A stretch of 64,000 nt of DNA from Pseudomonas caricapapayae (GTDB taxonomy: Bacteria > Pseudomonadota > Gammaproteobacteria > Pseudomonadales > Pseudomonadaceae): NCBI RefSeq assembly GCF_001400735.1, contig NZ_LJPW01000008.1, forward strand, positions 89,817-153,816. The letters run 5' to 3'. Positions 17,155 through 25,414 of the stretch are shown here, piece by piece (position 1 is the stretch's first letter; each line of letters begins with the position of its first letter). The position numbers and the translations under genes were made by a program. The notes under the pieces are model-generated. The model was not told the origin of the DNA, searched no databases, and was given only the letters and a program-made list of their open reading frames with translations.

Positions 17155-17850
17155 ATGTCGTTTCATACACTTCGCACCTTTGCAGCCATGACGTTGCTCG
17201 CCTTTCTGGCACTCACCGGCTGCGCCCATGTTCAACCCCCTGTACCTCTCGATCAGCAGTTCTGGAATGCCAAAGAACCGACTATCGGTGTGGCGATTAC
17301 TGTAGTGCCACAACCTGTTTTGGCACTTACCGGCAATCAGGGGCTTCTGGATCTGGCGATCAATACCGGCGTCAACAGCAAACTCAGTGGCAATGTCGAA
17401 AAATGGCAGGTACGCGACCTCAATACATTGCCCGATGTTATCGTCGCCAAGCTGCAGGCCAAGGGTTACAAGGTCAAACGAATCAATGAACCCGTGGACC
17501 TCAAGATCTACAAGGAAGTGAGTTTCCGTGAAGGCTACACGGTTCGCGATTTCACGCCGATCAAAGCGACTTACGGCGTTGATCGCCTGCTTTTAGTTAA
17601 CGTCCAGGTAACCGGTGCCACGCGCAGTTATTACAGCGTGGTTCCTACCAGCGTGCCTATGGCGCAGGTCGGCGGGCAAGGCATGCTTGTCGATCTGTCT
17701 GACAACAAGCTGCTGTGGTTCAAACCATTTACCGCAGTACAGGCTGCTCAAGGTGAATGGGACGAGCCGACGTACGCCAATTTGACCAACGCGTTCTACC
17801 AGGCCATGGACATGAGCCGTCAGCAAATGATCACCGCGTTCGAACAATGA
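17155..17850 (+). CDS. lipoprotein of unknown function
   Basis: A 231-residue lipoprotein. The signal peptide ends with ALTGC (lipidated Cys near residue 23). The mature part is soluble and alpha/beta in character, without a domain I can name. Its stop overlaps the start of the next lipoprotein gene by four bases (ATGA), so the two are translationally coupled and likely act together in the envelope. The gene has an upstream gap of about 200 bases, where the promoter should lie. No known partner gene is nearby. Confidence 0.75.
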   Translation: MSFHTLRTFAAMTLLAFLALTGCAHVQPPVPLDQQFWNAKEPTIGVAITVVPQPVLALTGNQGLLDLAINTGVNSKLSGNVEKWQVRDLNTLPDVIVAKLQAKGYKVKRINEPVDLKIYKEVSFREGYTVRDFTPIKATYGVDRLLLVNVQVTGATRSYYSVVPTSVPMAQVGGQGMLVDLSDNKLLWFKPFTAVQAAQGEWDEPTYANLTNAFYQAMDMSRQQMITAFEQ

Positions 17851-18755
17851 CGCGTCTGCCGATCACGATTACCGCCTGTGTCCTGCTGATGCTGTCAGGT
17901 TGCGCGCAGAAGCCCGTTCAACAGGCCGGTTTCAAGTCGCAAGACGCGGTTTCCTACGTCCAGGCCCATGGGGTCAAAGTAGACATGCAGCTGCCGCAGG
18001 CATTTGTAGGTGCCAGCACTGTAATGGACGCCGAAGCCGTGCAAAAGGCTGCATCGTCCAGCCATATGCTGATTGCGAGTTCGGGCAATGCCGCGGGACT
18101 CGCCGGTCTGCTGGTTGCCAGCCTGATCAACACTCAGATGGGCAGCGGCAGCTTGCAACGGGATGCGGAAAAAGCCGCAGCCAAGGAGTCTCAGCCACTG
18201 GCCAGTCTGCTTGCCGGCGTGCCTTTGCAGGAGCGTCTACAGCAACGCTTCCAGCGAGCCTCGCTGGCGGCGGGTATCAAACAGGGCATTGGTGATATCA
18301 GTGCGCGCCTGGTGATAGAGCCCAAACTGATGCTCACACCCGATCGTGGCAGTTTCGTGCTGATCAATCAGGTACAGGTCCAGGATATTGCCGGTTCAGC
18401 GTTATATCGCATGCGCATCGAGGTCAGTAGCCAGCCGATTCGGCGCTGCGGCAAACAATGCATCGACGATGGCACTCTTGATCTGACGCAAGTCACAGCG
18501 GCCCTTGACGAGTGCATTGAAGAGTCGATGCGCCTGCTTGCCGCTGACCTGATGCTGCCTGCACCGCCGGAAGCAGCCCAAGAGACCTTGCGCTATGTGC
18601 TGAACGGGCAACGTGTAGTCGAGCGTGGCTACCAATTGGCCGGCAACGGTAATTATTGGCGCTATCGCGATCTTTACGGCGCCGTGAAGTCAGTCCCCGT
18701 GCCTTTCGAGGACGCGTTGACGCAAGCGCAATTGCAGACGGTGTACGGACGCTAG
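17847..18755 (+). CDS. second lipoprotein, coupled to the preceding gene
   Basis: A 302-residue lipoprotein. The signal peptide ends in MLSGC with the lipidated Cys near residue 17. A hydrophobic Gly/Ala-rich segment (about 75-100) follows, and two Cys (RRCGKQC) lie in the C-terminal half, possibly forming a disulfide in the periplasm. No domain is recognised. The ATGA overlap with the previous gene fixes the start. The pair, and possibly the small frame at 18788-18985, would form one operon. Confidence 0.75.
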   Translation: MTRLPITITACVLLMLSGCAQKPVQQAGFKSQDAVSYVQAHGVKVDMQLPQAFVGASTVMDAEAVQKAASSSHMLIASSGNAAGLAGLLVASLINTQMGSGSLQRDAEKAAAKESQPLASLLAGVPLQERLQQRFQRASLAAGIKQGIGDISARLVIEPKLMLTPDRGSFVLINQVQVQDIAGSALYRMRIEVSSQPIRRCGKQCIDDGTLDLTQVTAALDECIEESMRLLAADLMLPAPPEAAQETLRYVLNGQRVVERGYQLAGNGNYWRYRDLYGAVKSVPVPFEDALTQAQLQTVYGR

Positions 18756-18787
18756 AAACGCATCCGGATACTCCCGGCAGCCCGTGA

Positions 18788-18985
18788 ATGAAGGCTGCCG
18801 GCTACCTGATGCATTTTTTATCCCCTTGGCAGTTGCTCAGCACTGCCGGCTGTTTGGCAGCAACGCTATCTGTACAGGGCTGTGCATCGCATCATGCAGA
18901 CGAAGGCCGCTGTACCAAAAGACTCTCTCTGATTCCCCAACCCCACCCCGGTATACTCCCCGCATCTCTCCGGGAGCCCCCATGA
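18788..18985 (+). CDS. possible small lipoprotein-like peptide overlapping the hrpB start
   Basis: A 65-codon frame with a hydrophobic N-terminal part and a lipobox-like SVQGC (Cys near residue 32). Its stop overlaps the hrpB ATG (ATGA at 18982-18985). It begins 32 bases after the second lipoprotein gene. A GTG just before it gives no better start. The tail is Pro/His rich and not family-like. It may be a third small lipoprotein or chance coding, and I lean slightly toward chance. Confidence 0.28.
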   Translation: MKAAGYLMHFLSPWQLLSTAGCLAATLSVQGCASHHADEGRCTKRLSLIPQPHPGILPASLREPP

Positions 18986-21516
18986 TCTCGTTACCCATCG
19001 ATGCCGTCCTGCCAGCCCTGCGCCAGGCCCTGACCACGCGCCACGAAGCCGTACTCGAAGCCCCTCCCGGCGCGGGCAAAACCACGCGTGTGCCGCTCGC
19101 GCTGCTTGAGGAAACCTGGCTGGCGGGGCAGACCATTCTGATGCTGGAGCCTCGGCGACTGGCGGCAAGAGCAGCCGCCGAGCGGCTGGCCAGTGAGCTG
19201 GGCGAGAAGGTCGGTGAGACGGTGGGTTATCGGATTCGTCTGGAAAGCCGGGTCGGCCCGAAGACGCGTATTGAAGTGGTGACTGAGGGGATTCTCACGC
19301 GTCGTTTGCAGGACGACCCTGCGCTGGAAGGTGTGGGGCTGCTGATTTTCGATGAGTTTCACGAGCGCAGTCTGGACGCCGATCTGGCATTGGCCCTTAG
19401 CCTCAATGGTCGTGAGCTGTTTCGTGACGATCAGCCGCTGAAGATTCTGCTCATGTCGGCCACTCTGGAAGGCGAGCGGTTGGCGGCGTTGCTGGACGAT
19501 GCGCCGGTGGTGCGCAGCGATGGGCGGATGTTTCCGGTGACGATGCAGTGGGGACGTCCTTTTCAGCCCGGTGAGTTCGTTGAGCCGCGCGTGGTGCAGA
19601 CGGTACTGGATGCGCTGGGCAGCGAGTCCGGCAGCCTGCTGGTGTTTCTGCCGGGGCAGGCCGAGATTCGTCGGGTCAACCAGCAACTGGCAGAAGCGCT
19701 GGGCGAACGCGTCGATATTCTGCTTTGCCCCTTGCATGGCGAGCTTGATCTCAATGCGCAACGCGCTGCTATCGAACCGGCTCCCGAGGGCACGCGTAAG
19801 GTGGTGCTGGCGACCAATATTGCGGAAACCAGCCTGACCATCGACGGCGTACGCGTGGTAGTTGATGCCGGACTGGCGCGGGTGCCGCGTTTCGATCCGG
19901 GCAGTGGTATGACGCGTCTGGAAACACAGCGCATCTCCCGCGCCAGCGCCACTCAGCGGGCCGGGCGGGCAGGGCGCCTGGAACCGGGGGTGTGTTACCG
20001 GCTTTGGTCCGAAGCGCAACACGATCAACTGGCCGCCTACGGTGCGGCAGAAATTCTTCAGGCGGACCTCGCCGGGCTCGCGCTGCAACTGGCGCGCTGG
20101 GGCGTCACGCCTGCGCAACTGGTCTGGCTCGATGTACCGCCAGCGGCGGCTTATGCACAAGCGCAGGATTTGCTGGTGCGGCTTGAGGCGCTGAGCAATC
20201 AGCCGGGCCAACCGCCAGCGCTGACGCCCCACGGTCAGGCGATGGCCGAGCTGCCCGCCCATCCGCGCATCGCGCACCTGCTGCTGCGCGGTCATGCATT
20301 GGGCTTGGGCGAACTGGCGTGTGACGTGGCCGCACTGTTGGGCGAGCGTGATATTCTGCGCGGCGGTGGTGCCGATCTACACAGCCGCCTGACCTTGCTG
20401 ACGGGCACCGAGCGTGCTGCGCGTGGCGCACAGGGCGGCGTGCAGCGAGTTAAACAGCTAGCACGGCAATATCGCGGATACCTCCGCGGCACCGTAAAAA
20501 GCCCGGTCAGCGATCCCGATCACTCTCGCTGGTTGGGCGCTCTACTGGCGCTGGCATACCCGGATCGCGTGGCACAGCAACGTCGCCCCGGCGGTGCTGA
20601 ATATCGATTGGCCAACGGTCGCGCTGCACTTTTCGCCGAGGCCGACGCACTGATGAAACAGCCGTGGCTGGTCATCGCAGATTTAGGCAGCCGTCAGGGG
20701 CAGCGCGAGGAACGCATTTACCTCGCTGCCGAATTCGATCCAGCGCTGTTCGACTCTGTGCTGGCCGAGCAAGTCATCACCGTGGACCAGATTGACTGGG
20801 ATGAGCGCGAAGGCGTGTTCCGCGCAGAACGGCAGCGCAAGGCGGGCGAGCTTATTATCAGCCGCGAACCGCTGACCGGCCTCGATGACGCAGCCCGCAG
20901 CCAGGCATTGCTGGCGCTGGTGCGTCGTAAAGGCCTGGAACTGCTGCCGTGGACACCCGAACTGCGCCAGTGGCAGGCGCGTATCGCGCTGTTGCGCAGC
21001 CTCGATATCGACAAAAGCGCAGCAAGTGAATGGCCCGACCTGAGTGACGCGCAACTGCTGGCGACACTCGAAAACTGGCTGACGCCCTACCTGGGCAAAG
21101 TCACCCGGCTCAGCCACTTCAGCCAGCTCGACCTGTCCTCCATCCTGCGCAACCTCCTGCCGTGGCCAATGCCGCAACAACTGGAAGCACAGGCTCCGCA
21201 GACCATCCAAGTGCCCTCTGGCTCGAATGTCCGTATTGACTATTCAGAGCACCCGCCAATCCTTGCTGTACGGCTACAGGAGCTATTCGGGCTGGCCGAA
21301 ACGCCTCGGATTGCTCACGGGAAACAACCGCTGACACTGCATTTGTTGTCGCCCGCCCGGAGACCTGTACAGGTCACACAAGATCTTGCCAACTTCTGGC
21401 GGAGTACCTATGCGGAAGTGAAGAAAGATCTCAAGGGTAGATACCCAAAGCACTTTTGGCCTGATAACCCTTTGGTGGCAGAGGCGACCGCTAGAGCCAA
21501 GCCTAGGAAGCCATGA
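18982..21516 (+). CDS. hrpB: ATP-dependent RNA helicase HrpB
   Basis: An 844-residue DExH helicase of the HrpA/HrpB family. Domains in order: RecA1 with Walker A EAPPGAGKTTRV and motif II DEFHERS, RecA2 with motif III SATLEGERL and motif VI QRAGRAGRLEPG, then the helicase-associated HA2/OB-fold region and the long HrpB-specific C-terminal domain. E. coli HrpB is dispensable and its RNA substrate is unknown. It is unrelated to the type III HrpB genes despite the name. The ATG at 18982 has a GGGAG site. The last codons run into the AT-richer accessory island, so hrpB marks the left border of that island. Confidence 0.93.
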   Translation: MISLPIDAVLPALRQALTTRHEAVLEAPPGAGKTTRVPLALLEETWLAGQTILMLEPRRLAARAAAERLASELGEKVGETVGYRIRLESRVGPKTRIEVVTEGILTRRLQDDPALEGVGLLIFDEFHERSLDADLALALSLNGRELFRDDQPLKILLMSATLEGERLAALLDDAPVVRSDGRMFPVTMQWGRPFQPGEFVEPRVVQTVLDALGSESGSLLVFLPGQAEIRRVNQQLAEALGERVDILLCPLHGELDLNAQRAAIEPAPEGTRKVVLATNIAETSLTIDGVRVVVDAGLARVPRFDPGSGMTRLETQRISRASATQRAGRAGRLEPGVCYRLWSEAQHDQLAAYGAAEILQADLAGLALQLARWGVTPAQLVWLDVPPAAAYAQAQDLLVRLEALSNQPGQPPALTPHGQAMAELPAHPRIAHLLLRGHALGLGELACDVAALLGERDILRGGGADLHSRLTLLTGTERAARGAQGGVQRVKQLARQYRGYLRGTVKSPVSDPDHSRWLGALLALAYPDRVAQQRRPGGAEYRLANGRAALFAEADALMKQPWLVIADLGSRQGQREERIYLAAEFDPALFDSVLAEQVITVDQIDWDEREGVFRAERQRKAGELIISREPLTGLDDAARSQALLALVRRKGLELLPWTPELRQWQARIALLRSLDIDKSAASEWPDLSDAQLLATLENWLTPYLGKVTRLSHFSQLDLSSILRNLLPWPMPQQLEAQAPQTIQVPSGSNVRIDYSEHPPILAVRLQELFGLAETPRIAHGKQPLTLHLLSPARRPVQVTQDLANFWRSTYAEVKKDLKGRYPKHFWPDNPLVAEATARAKPRKP

Positions 21517-22141
21517 GTGCGGTTATCCCCAGTCAATTATTCAGAAAACTAGGAATTACAGTAAGCGGGTTCTCTTGGGCAGCTCGAGTAGCGCTGATCC
21601 TGTCGCAATGGTGGGTCGTGCGCCGCTACCGTCCCAGAGCTGCGAAAGAACGATCTCTACGATGAACTCGCTGCAGTGTCCGTCGTCATGTGTCGAGTCA
21701 TCATGTTCAAGGGTTTATCAACTACACGTTCAGCGAAGGCCCTGCTCCGGGTACAACTACTGCGATGAACTAAAGCCGTCACCTTGCAATAGAGCTACCC
21801 TCCGCGCTCAGTAAGTGCTGATGGAGCAGGCTCATGGACAGAACATATGCCTCGTGAATGAGTCCGGGAATTCCGGCCTTGATACGTCAAAGGCTGAAAG
21901 CTCGGGATTCTTCATAGTGTGCTCCATTCGGGTAGCAGAGAACGACTTGGAGGCTCCCTATACCCAAGCTGCAGAAGTCCGAAAGCGTCATTTATTTTCT
22001 TCTGCTCGGGCGTCAGGGCTTTGCTCTGCTATCGAGGAGATAGTGCGAGAAACAAGGCACATGGGCAGGACTCCAACTTAAAATACAAGACAACAAAACC
22101 ATGAAGTAGGCAAAGGCTGCTGCAGCTTCGTGTGATTTACA
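21517..22141. other. degenerate DNA at the left border of the island
   Basis: Some 600 bases after hrpB hold no intact gene. Fragments look protein-like for short stretches. One near 21690-21780 reads as a C-terminus ending FSEGPAPGTTTAMN, and the DUF3800-like piece at 21815-22081 is treated separately. The mixture of short broken frames suggests decayed mobile or toxin-type DNA at an insertion hotspot. No transposase or integrase was recognised. Confidence 0.5.
21815..22081 (+). pseudogene. remnant of a DUF3800-type gene
   Basis: The frame contains VNESGNSGLDTSKAESSGFF, then IVCSIRVAENDLEAPY and EVRKRHLFSS. This resembles the N-terminal portion of DUF3800 proteins (a metal-binding DESGN-like motif and a RKRHF segment). 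Here the key DESG is NESG, the frame continues for only a short way, and the rest of the roughly 200-300 residue family is absent. I read it as a truncated, decayed copy. DUF3800 genes are frequent in phage and defence regions, which fits an accessory border. Confidence 0.4.
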
Positions 22142-22161
22142 ACCTACCAAAACAGGTAGGT
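22142..22161. promoter_or_regulatory. lux-box-like palindrome upstream of the biosynthetic operon
   Basis: ACCTACC, AAAACA, GGTAGGT: perfect seven-base arms around a six-base centre, 20 bases overall, which is the geometry and edge sequence (ACCT...AGGT) of lux/las/rhl boxes. It ends 151 bases before the carbamoyltransferase ATG. A TTATAG at 22188-22193 could be the -10, placing the box over the -35 position as in LuxR-activated promoters. The likely binder is the LuxR protein at 32651-33376. Binding is inferred, not shown. Confidence 0.68.
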
Positions 22162-22312
22162 CCGGGTAAGACGGCAAGGTGGTAAGGTTATAGCAGAGAT
22201 GAGGCTATCAGAAGATCGAAAAGGCAGTCATAACTCGGTTGGCCTTAACGCTCGGCGCATTTCTATAAAAAAATCTTCCCGAATCACGTCATCGCTTGGA
22301 CATAAGCTAAAC

Positions 22313-24265
22313 ATGAAAATTCTAGCCTTACACTATGGTCATGACTCGGCCGTATCGTTAATTTCAAATGGCGAAGTAGTAGCGTGCCAGTTATCTGAAC
22401 GAGTAAAAAAGAAAAAACTTTTTATTGGTGTGAATTCAGAGTTGATTGAGTTGTTTCTCAAGGAGAACAAGGTAGATCCAAGTGAGATCGACTGCATTGC
22501 CGTCACCTCGACGCAACGCGAAGATTTATACATCGAAGTGGGAGGGGTTTTGGATATATCTTACCATCGCCATCCCGACGACAAAATACCTTCGCTGGTT
22601 GAAGAGCACTTGCAGAAACATCATCTGGACCCGGTGGACTTCTTCTTGGGCGATACCCCAAAAGAAAAAGAGCTGAGGTTGCGCCGTATGATGATCCCTC
22701 ACGCGCTCAGTCCGCTCTTTAGAGAAAAAGCAGTTGCCTTCACATACCTTCCTTGGATGGATTTTGCAAAAGTCAACCATTCCACGCCATACGCGTCACT
22801 CAAGGGAATTGTCCAAGAGCTGAGTGATCCGGCGATAACGTTTGACAACGCAGAGTTCGGATTTCATTTTCCGGCGACGGCTAAATTTTTTGGCCGAGAA
22901 ATGCCCTGCTACTTGATCAATCACCATGCTGCACACGCTGCAAGTTCTTACTATCTCTCCGGTCATAGTAAGGCCGGCGTGATTACCGCTGACGGTGGCG
23001 CAGGCGGCATGAGAGGCGGGTGGTTCTTTCATGGGCATGACGAACGGTTGACGCCTATGGCCCCTCACTACCTGGAAATTGGGGGGCTCTATTCCGAGAC
23101 GTCAAAGTCAATAATAAAACTGGGAGGCTCTCCTGACGGTAAAATGATGGGACTCGCTCCTTACGGGAAACCCACGCTCTACTCTGAATCGTATGTTGGA
23201 AATGCCTGGGACTTCGACCAGCTCGAGAATAACGGACGTTTTCCAAAGGCTGCCGAAAAGCGCTACGCATGGCACGAGCATATTACTCAAAAGGCTCGAG
23301 AGTTTGGCTACGACCTTAAGGTCCTGGGTGATCCGGACAAAGTGCTTGAGTCCGCCAACACCGACATGGCCGCCACCCTTCAAAAAATGTTCGAAAGAAC
23401 AATGTTGGTCACGTCCGAAGCGCTTCGCGAGTTGATCGCCAATCGCGGTTTGCAGGCTGATGCACTGTGCCTTGCTGGAGGGTGCATGCTGAATTGCCCA
23501 TCCAACTCAAATATTTATGATAATCAAATATTTCCCGATGTATTTGTTCCCCCATTTACCGACGATAGCGGTTGTGCTATAGGCGCAGGCCTGTGGGTGT
23601 ACCACAACTTCTTCAAGGGTGCACTTGTGGACAGGTCCGGGGCGCTGCCGGTGTCCCCATACCTTGGCAATCCCGTGAGCGATGATGAGTGTCTCGCTGC
23701 ACTTGAAGCCGCTAAAGGCATTAATTTTTCTCGTCCTGCAGATCCAGGAGCGGCAGCAGCGGATGACTTGATTAACGATAAAATCATCGCTTTCTTTGAC
23801 GGGAACAGTGAAGTCGGGCCTAGAGCACTTGGGCACCGGACGTTGATTGCGGATCCTAGAAAAGCAGAAAACTGGCCGAAAGTTAACAACATCAAAACGC
23901 GTGCCTTGTGGCGTCCCTTTGCGCCAGCGGTATTGAAAGAGGAGCTGCGAACTTACTTTGAGGGGGGGCCAGATAACTCACCTTACATGCTGTTCAACGC
24001 GACCACCAAGGGACTTGGGTTACCTGCAATTACGCACGTTGACGGCACGGCCAGGGTGCAAACAGTAACCGAGGAGAACGGTGCCTTTCATGAGGTGATT
24101 AAAGCTTTTCACCGGAAAACCGGCTGTGCCGTAGTCATGAATACATCGTTCAATGGGCCAAATGAGCCGGTGATTGAACGTCCGTTCGAAGCGATAGAGT
24201 TTATCCGTAACTCGCCAGGCGATGTCGTCCTGTACCTGAATGGCTGGCGCGTCACCAAGTCTTGA
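22313..24265 (+). CDS. carbamoyltransferase of the NodU/TobZ family
   Basis: A 650-residue enzyme that would transfer a carbamoyl group from carbamoyl phosphate, via carbamoyl-AMP, to a hydroxyl or amine of a small molecule. The N-terminal Kae1-like domain starts with ILALHYGHDSAVSLI and holds the metal-site stretch NHHAAHAASSYY and CLAGGCMLNCPSNSN. The C-terminal YrdC-like domain has GPRALGHRTLIADPR, WRPFAPAVL and MNTSFNGPNEPVIERP. All are family signatures, so the protein looks active. The ATG at 22313 begins the conserved N-terminus, although the frame is open back to 22199. It is the first gene of the eight-gene operon. Confidence 0.9.
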   Translation: MKILALHYGHDSAVSLISNGEVVACQLSERVKKKKLFIGVNSELIELFLKENKVDPSEIDCIAVTSTQREDLYIEVGGVLDISYHRHPDDKIPSLVEEHLQKHHLDPVDFFLGDTPKEKELRLRRMMIPHALSPLFREKAVAFTYLPWMDFAKVNHSTPYASLKGIVQELSDPAITFDNAEFGFHFPATAKFFGREMPCYLINHHAAHAASSYYLSGHSKAGVITADGGAGGMRGGWFFHGHDERLTPMAPHYLEIGGLYSETSKSIIKLGGSPDGKMMGLAPYGKPTLYSESYVGNAWDFDQLENNGRFPKAAEKRYAWHEHITQKAREFGYDLKVLGDPDKVLESANTDMAATLQKMFERTMLVTSEALRELIANRGLQADALCLAGGCMLNCPSNSNIYDNQIFPDVFVPPFTDDSGCAIGAGLWVYHNFFKGALVDRSGALPVSPYLGNPVSDDECLAALEAAKGINFSRPADPGAAAADDLINDKIIAFFDGNSEVGPRALGHRTLIADPRKAENWPKVNNIKTRALWRPFAPAVLKEELRTYFEGGPDNSPYMLFNATTKGLGLPAITHVDGTARVQTVTEENGAFHEVIKAFHRKTGCAVVMNTSFNGPNEPVIERPFEAIEFIRNSPGDVVLYLNGWRVTKS

Positions 24266-24279
24266 ATTTGGAGAAGTAT

Positions 24280-24483
24280 ATGACAAATATAGTTGAGTTC
24301 AGGAACCGCCTTGGCACGGATAAGAAGATGCAGGCGGAACTATTTGAGTTGGAGCCCGAAGCCGGCGCCTACACAGCCTATGCAAATCGAAATGGATTTT
24401 GCGTCACACTGAGTGATGTCGAGGCCATCTTCAAAGATCTGTTCTGGTTAGCCCGCGTCGGCGACGACATTGACCACGCATAA
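24280..24483 (+). CDS. 67-residue Nif11-like peptide (candidate precursor or scaffold)
   Basis: A 67-residue acidic peptide with a GGAG ribosome-binding site, 14 bases after the carbamoyltransferase stop. The sequence follows the Nif11 leader pattern: a Phe-centred first helix (IVEFRNRLGTDKKMQAEL), an Ala-rich second helix (TAYANRNGF) with the Gly, then VTLSDVEAIF. Nif11 domains are leader sequences of RiPP natural-product precursors. Here only 15 or so residues follow the domain (ending GDDIDHA), with no double-Gly cleavage site and no Cys, Ser or Thr in the tail, so it has no ordinary core peptide. It may be a scaffold to which residues are added at the C-terminus, or a small carrier or accessory protein. 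The family match is by eye. Confidence 0.7.
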   Translation: MTNIVEFRNRLGTDKKMQAELFELEPEAGAYTAYANRNGFCVTLSDVEAIFKDLFWLARVGDDIDHA

Positions 24484-24511
24484 ACATTGTAGAATTGATC
24501 GAGAATGTGAA

Positions 24512-25387
24512 ATGTTTAGTCTTACAGGTGTTCAAAAAAAGCAATTTAAAGAAGATGGCTTCATTATTTGTGATGAGATTATCAACCAGGAAGACGTTGA
24601 ACTCTTGCTCAATCGATTTGAGGTGATATTCGACGGTGAGTATGAGACCGGTCTTGATCCGGACGAAGTCAACTGGAAGAAGAATCGTGACTCAGAGAGT
24701 CTGACGCGACAAATTTGCAACGGTTGGAAATCCGATCGGTATGTTGCAAGCGTGATACTCAGATCAGAAATTGGCAGAGCGTGTGCGTACCTCGGTGATT
24801 GGCCTGGCGCGAGGCTGACTCAAGACAACCTGTTATGGAAACCCCCTGGTGGGCGGCCAATCGGTTTTCACCAAGACTCTTCATATGAAGAGTTTATCGT
24901 GCCCAACGAGTGGGTGAGTTGCTGGATTGCGCTGGATAATACTTCCTCCCTCGGTGGAACAGTGGAGTACGTAAAAGGGTCACATTTGTGGGAAAAGACC
25001 GGAAAAATTCGGCAATTCCATGGGCCTAAAGACCCGCATGAAAATCTGAGAAGAGCAGCAAGTCGAGCGGGTTTAGAAGACTTTGACACTGTCAAAATCG
25101 AAGTGCCCGCCGGGGGCGGAACTTTCCACTCGGGTTGGATATGGCACGGATCGGATGTGAATAAAAGGGATATACCCCGCCGTTCCATTGTTGCCCACTG
25201 TATGTCATCGGAAGCCAGGTTCCATCCAAATCCTGTGACCACCAATCGGACGTATAGCCGGTTCAAACGGTTTGGGGATCAACACATGGACGAGACCCAC
25301 TTTCCCATTCTGTGGAGAGAGGATGGTTACGCGTCTCCTTTTATAGCTCCCTACTCGGCTCGTCAGTTGGGCTGGGCGGAAGGGTAA
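24512..25387 (+). CDS. PhyH-family Fe(II)/2-oxoglutarate dioxygenase
   Basis: A 291-residue phytanoyl-CoA-dioxygenase-type enzyme. The iron ligands are visible as His120-x-Asp122 (GFHQDSSY) and the distal His212 (IWHGSD). Arg224 (PRRSIVAH) would bind 2-oxoglutarate. Such enzymes hydroxylate or otherwise oxidise free or carrier-bound amino acids and small molecules. The nearby carbamoyltransferase would then have a hydroxyl to carbamoylate, which is a reasonable but untested order. The ATG at 24512 is preceded by a weak GAGAATG site. The longer open frame upstream overlaps the peptide gene. It lies 28 bases after the peptide stop. Confidence 0.88.
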   Translation: MFSLTGVQKKQFKEDGFIICDEIINQEDVELLLNRFEVIFDGEYETGLDPDEVNWKKNRDSESLTRQICNGWKSDRYVASVILRSEIGRACAYLGDWPGARLTQDNLLWKPPGGRPIGFHQDSSYEEFIVPNEWVSCWIALDNTSSLGGTVEYVKGSHLWEKTGKIRQFHGPKDPHENLRRAASRAGLEDFDTVKIEVPAGGGTFHSGWIWHGSDVNKRDIPRRSIVAHCMSSEARFHPNPVTTNRTYSRFKRFGDQHMDETHFPILWREDGYASPFIAPYSARQLGWAEG

Positions 25388-25414
25388 TCGTTGATCACAG
25401 GAGGGATGTTTTAA

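Noticed and set aside
18991..20295. A 434-codon open frame opposite hrpB
   Set aside because: Antisense shadow of the helicase gene. It has no ribosome-binding site or family features.
21517..22141. An insertion sequence at the island border
   Set aside because: I found no transposase motif and no terminal inverted repeats. Only the DUF3800-like fragment has a family resemblance.
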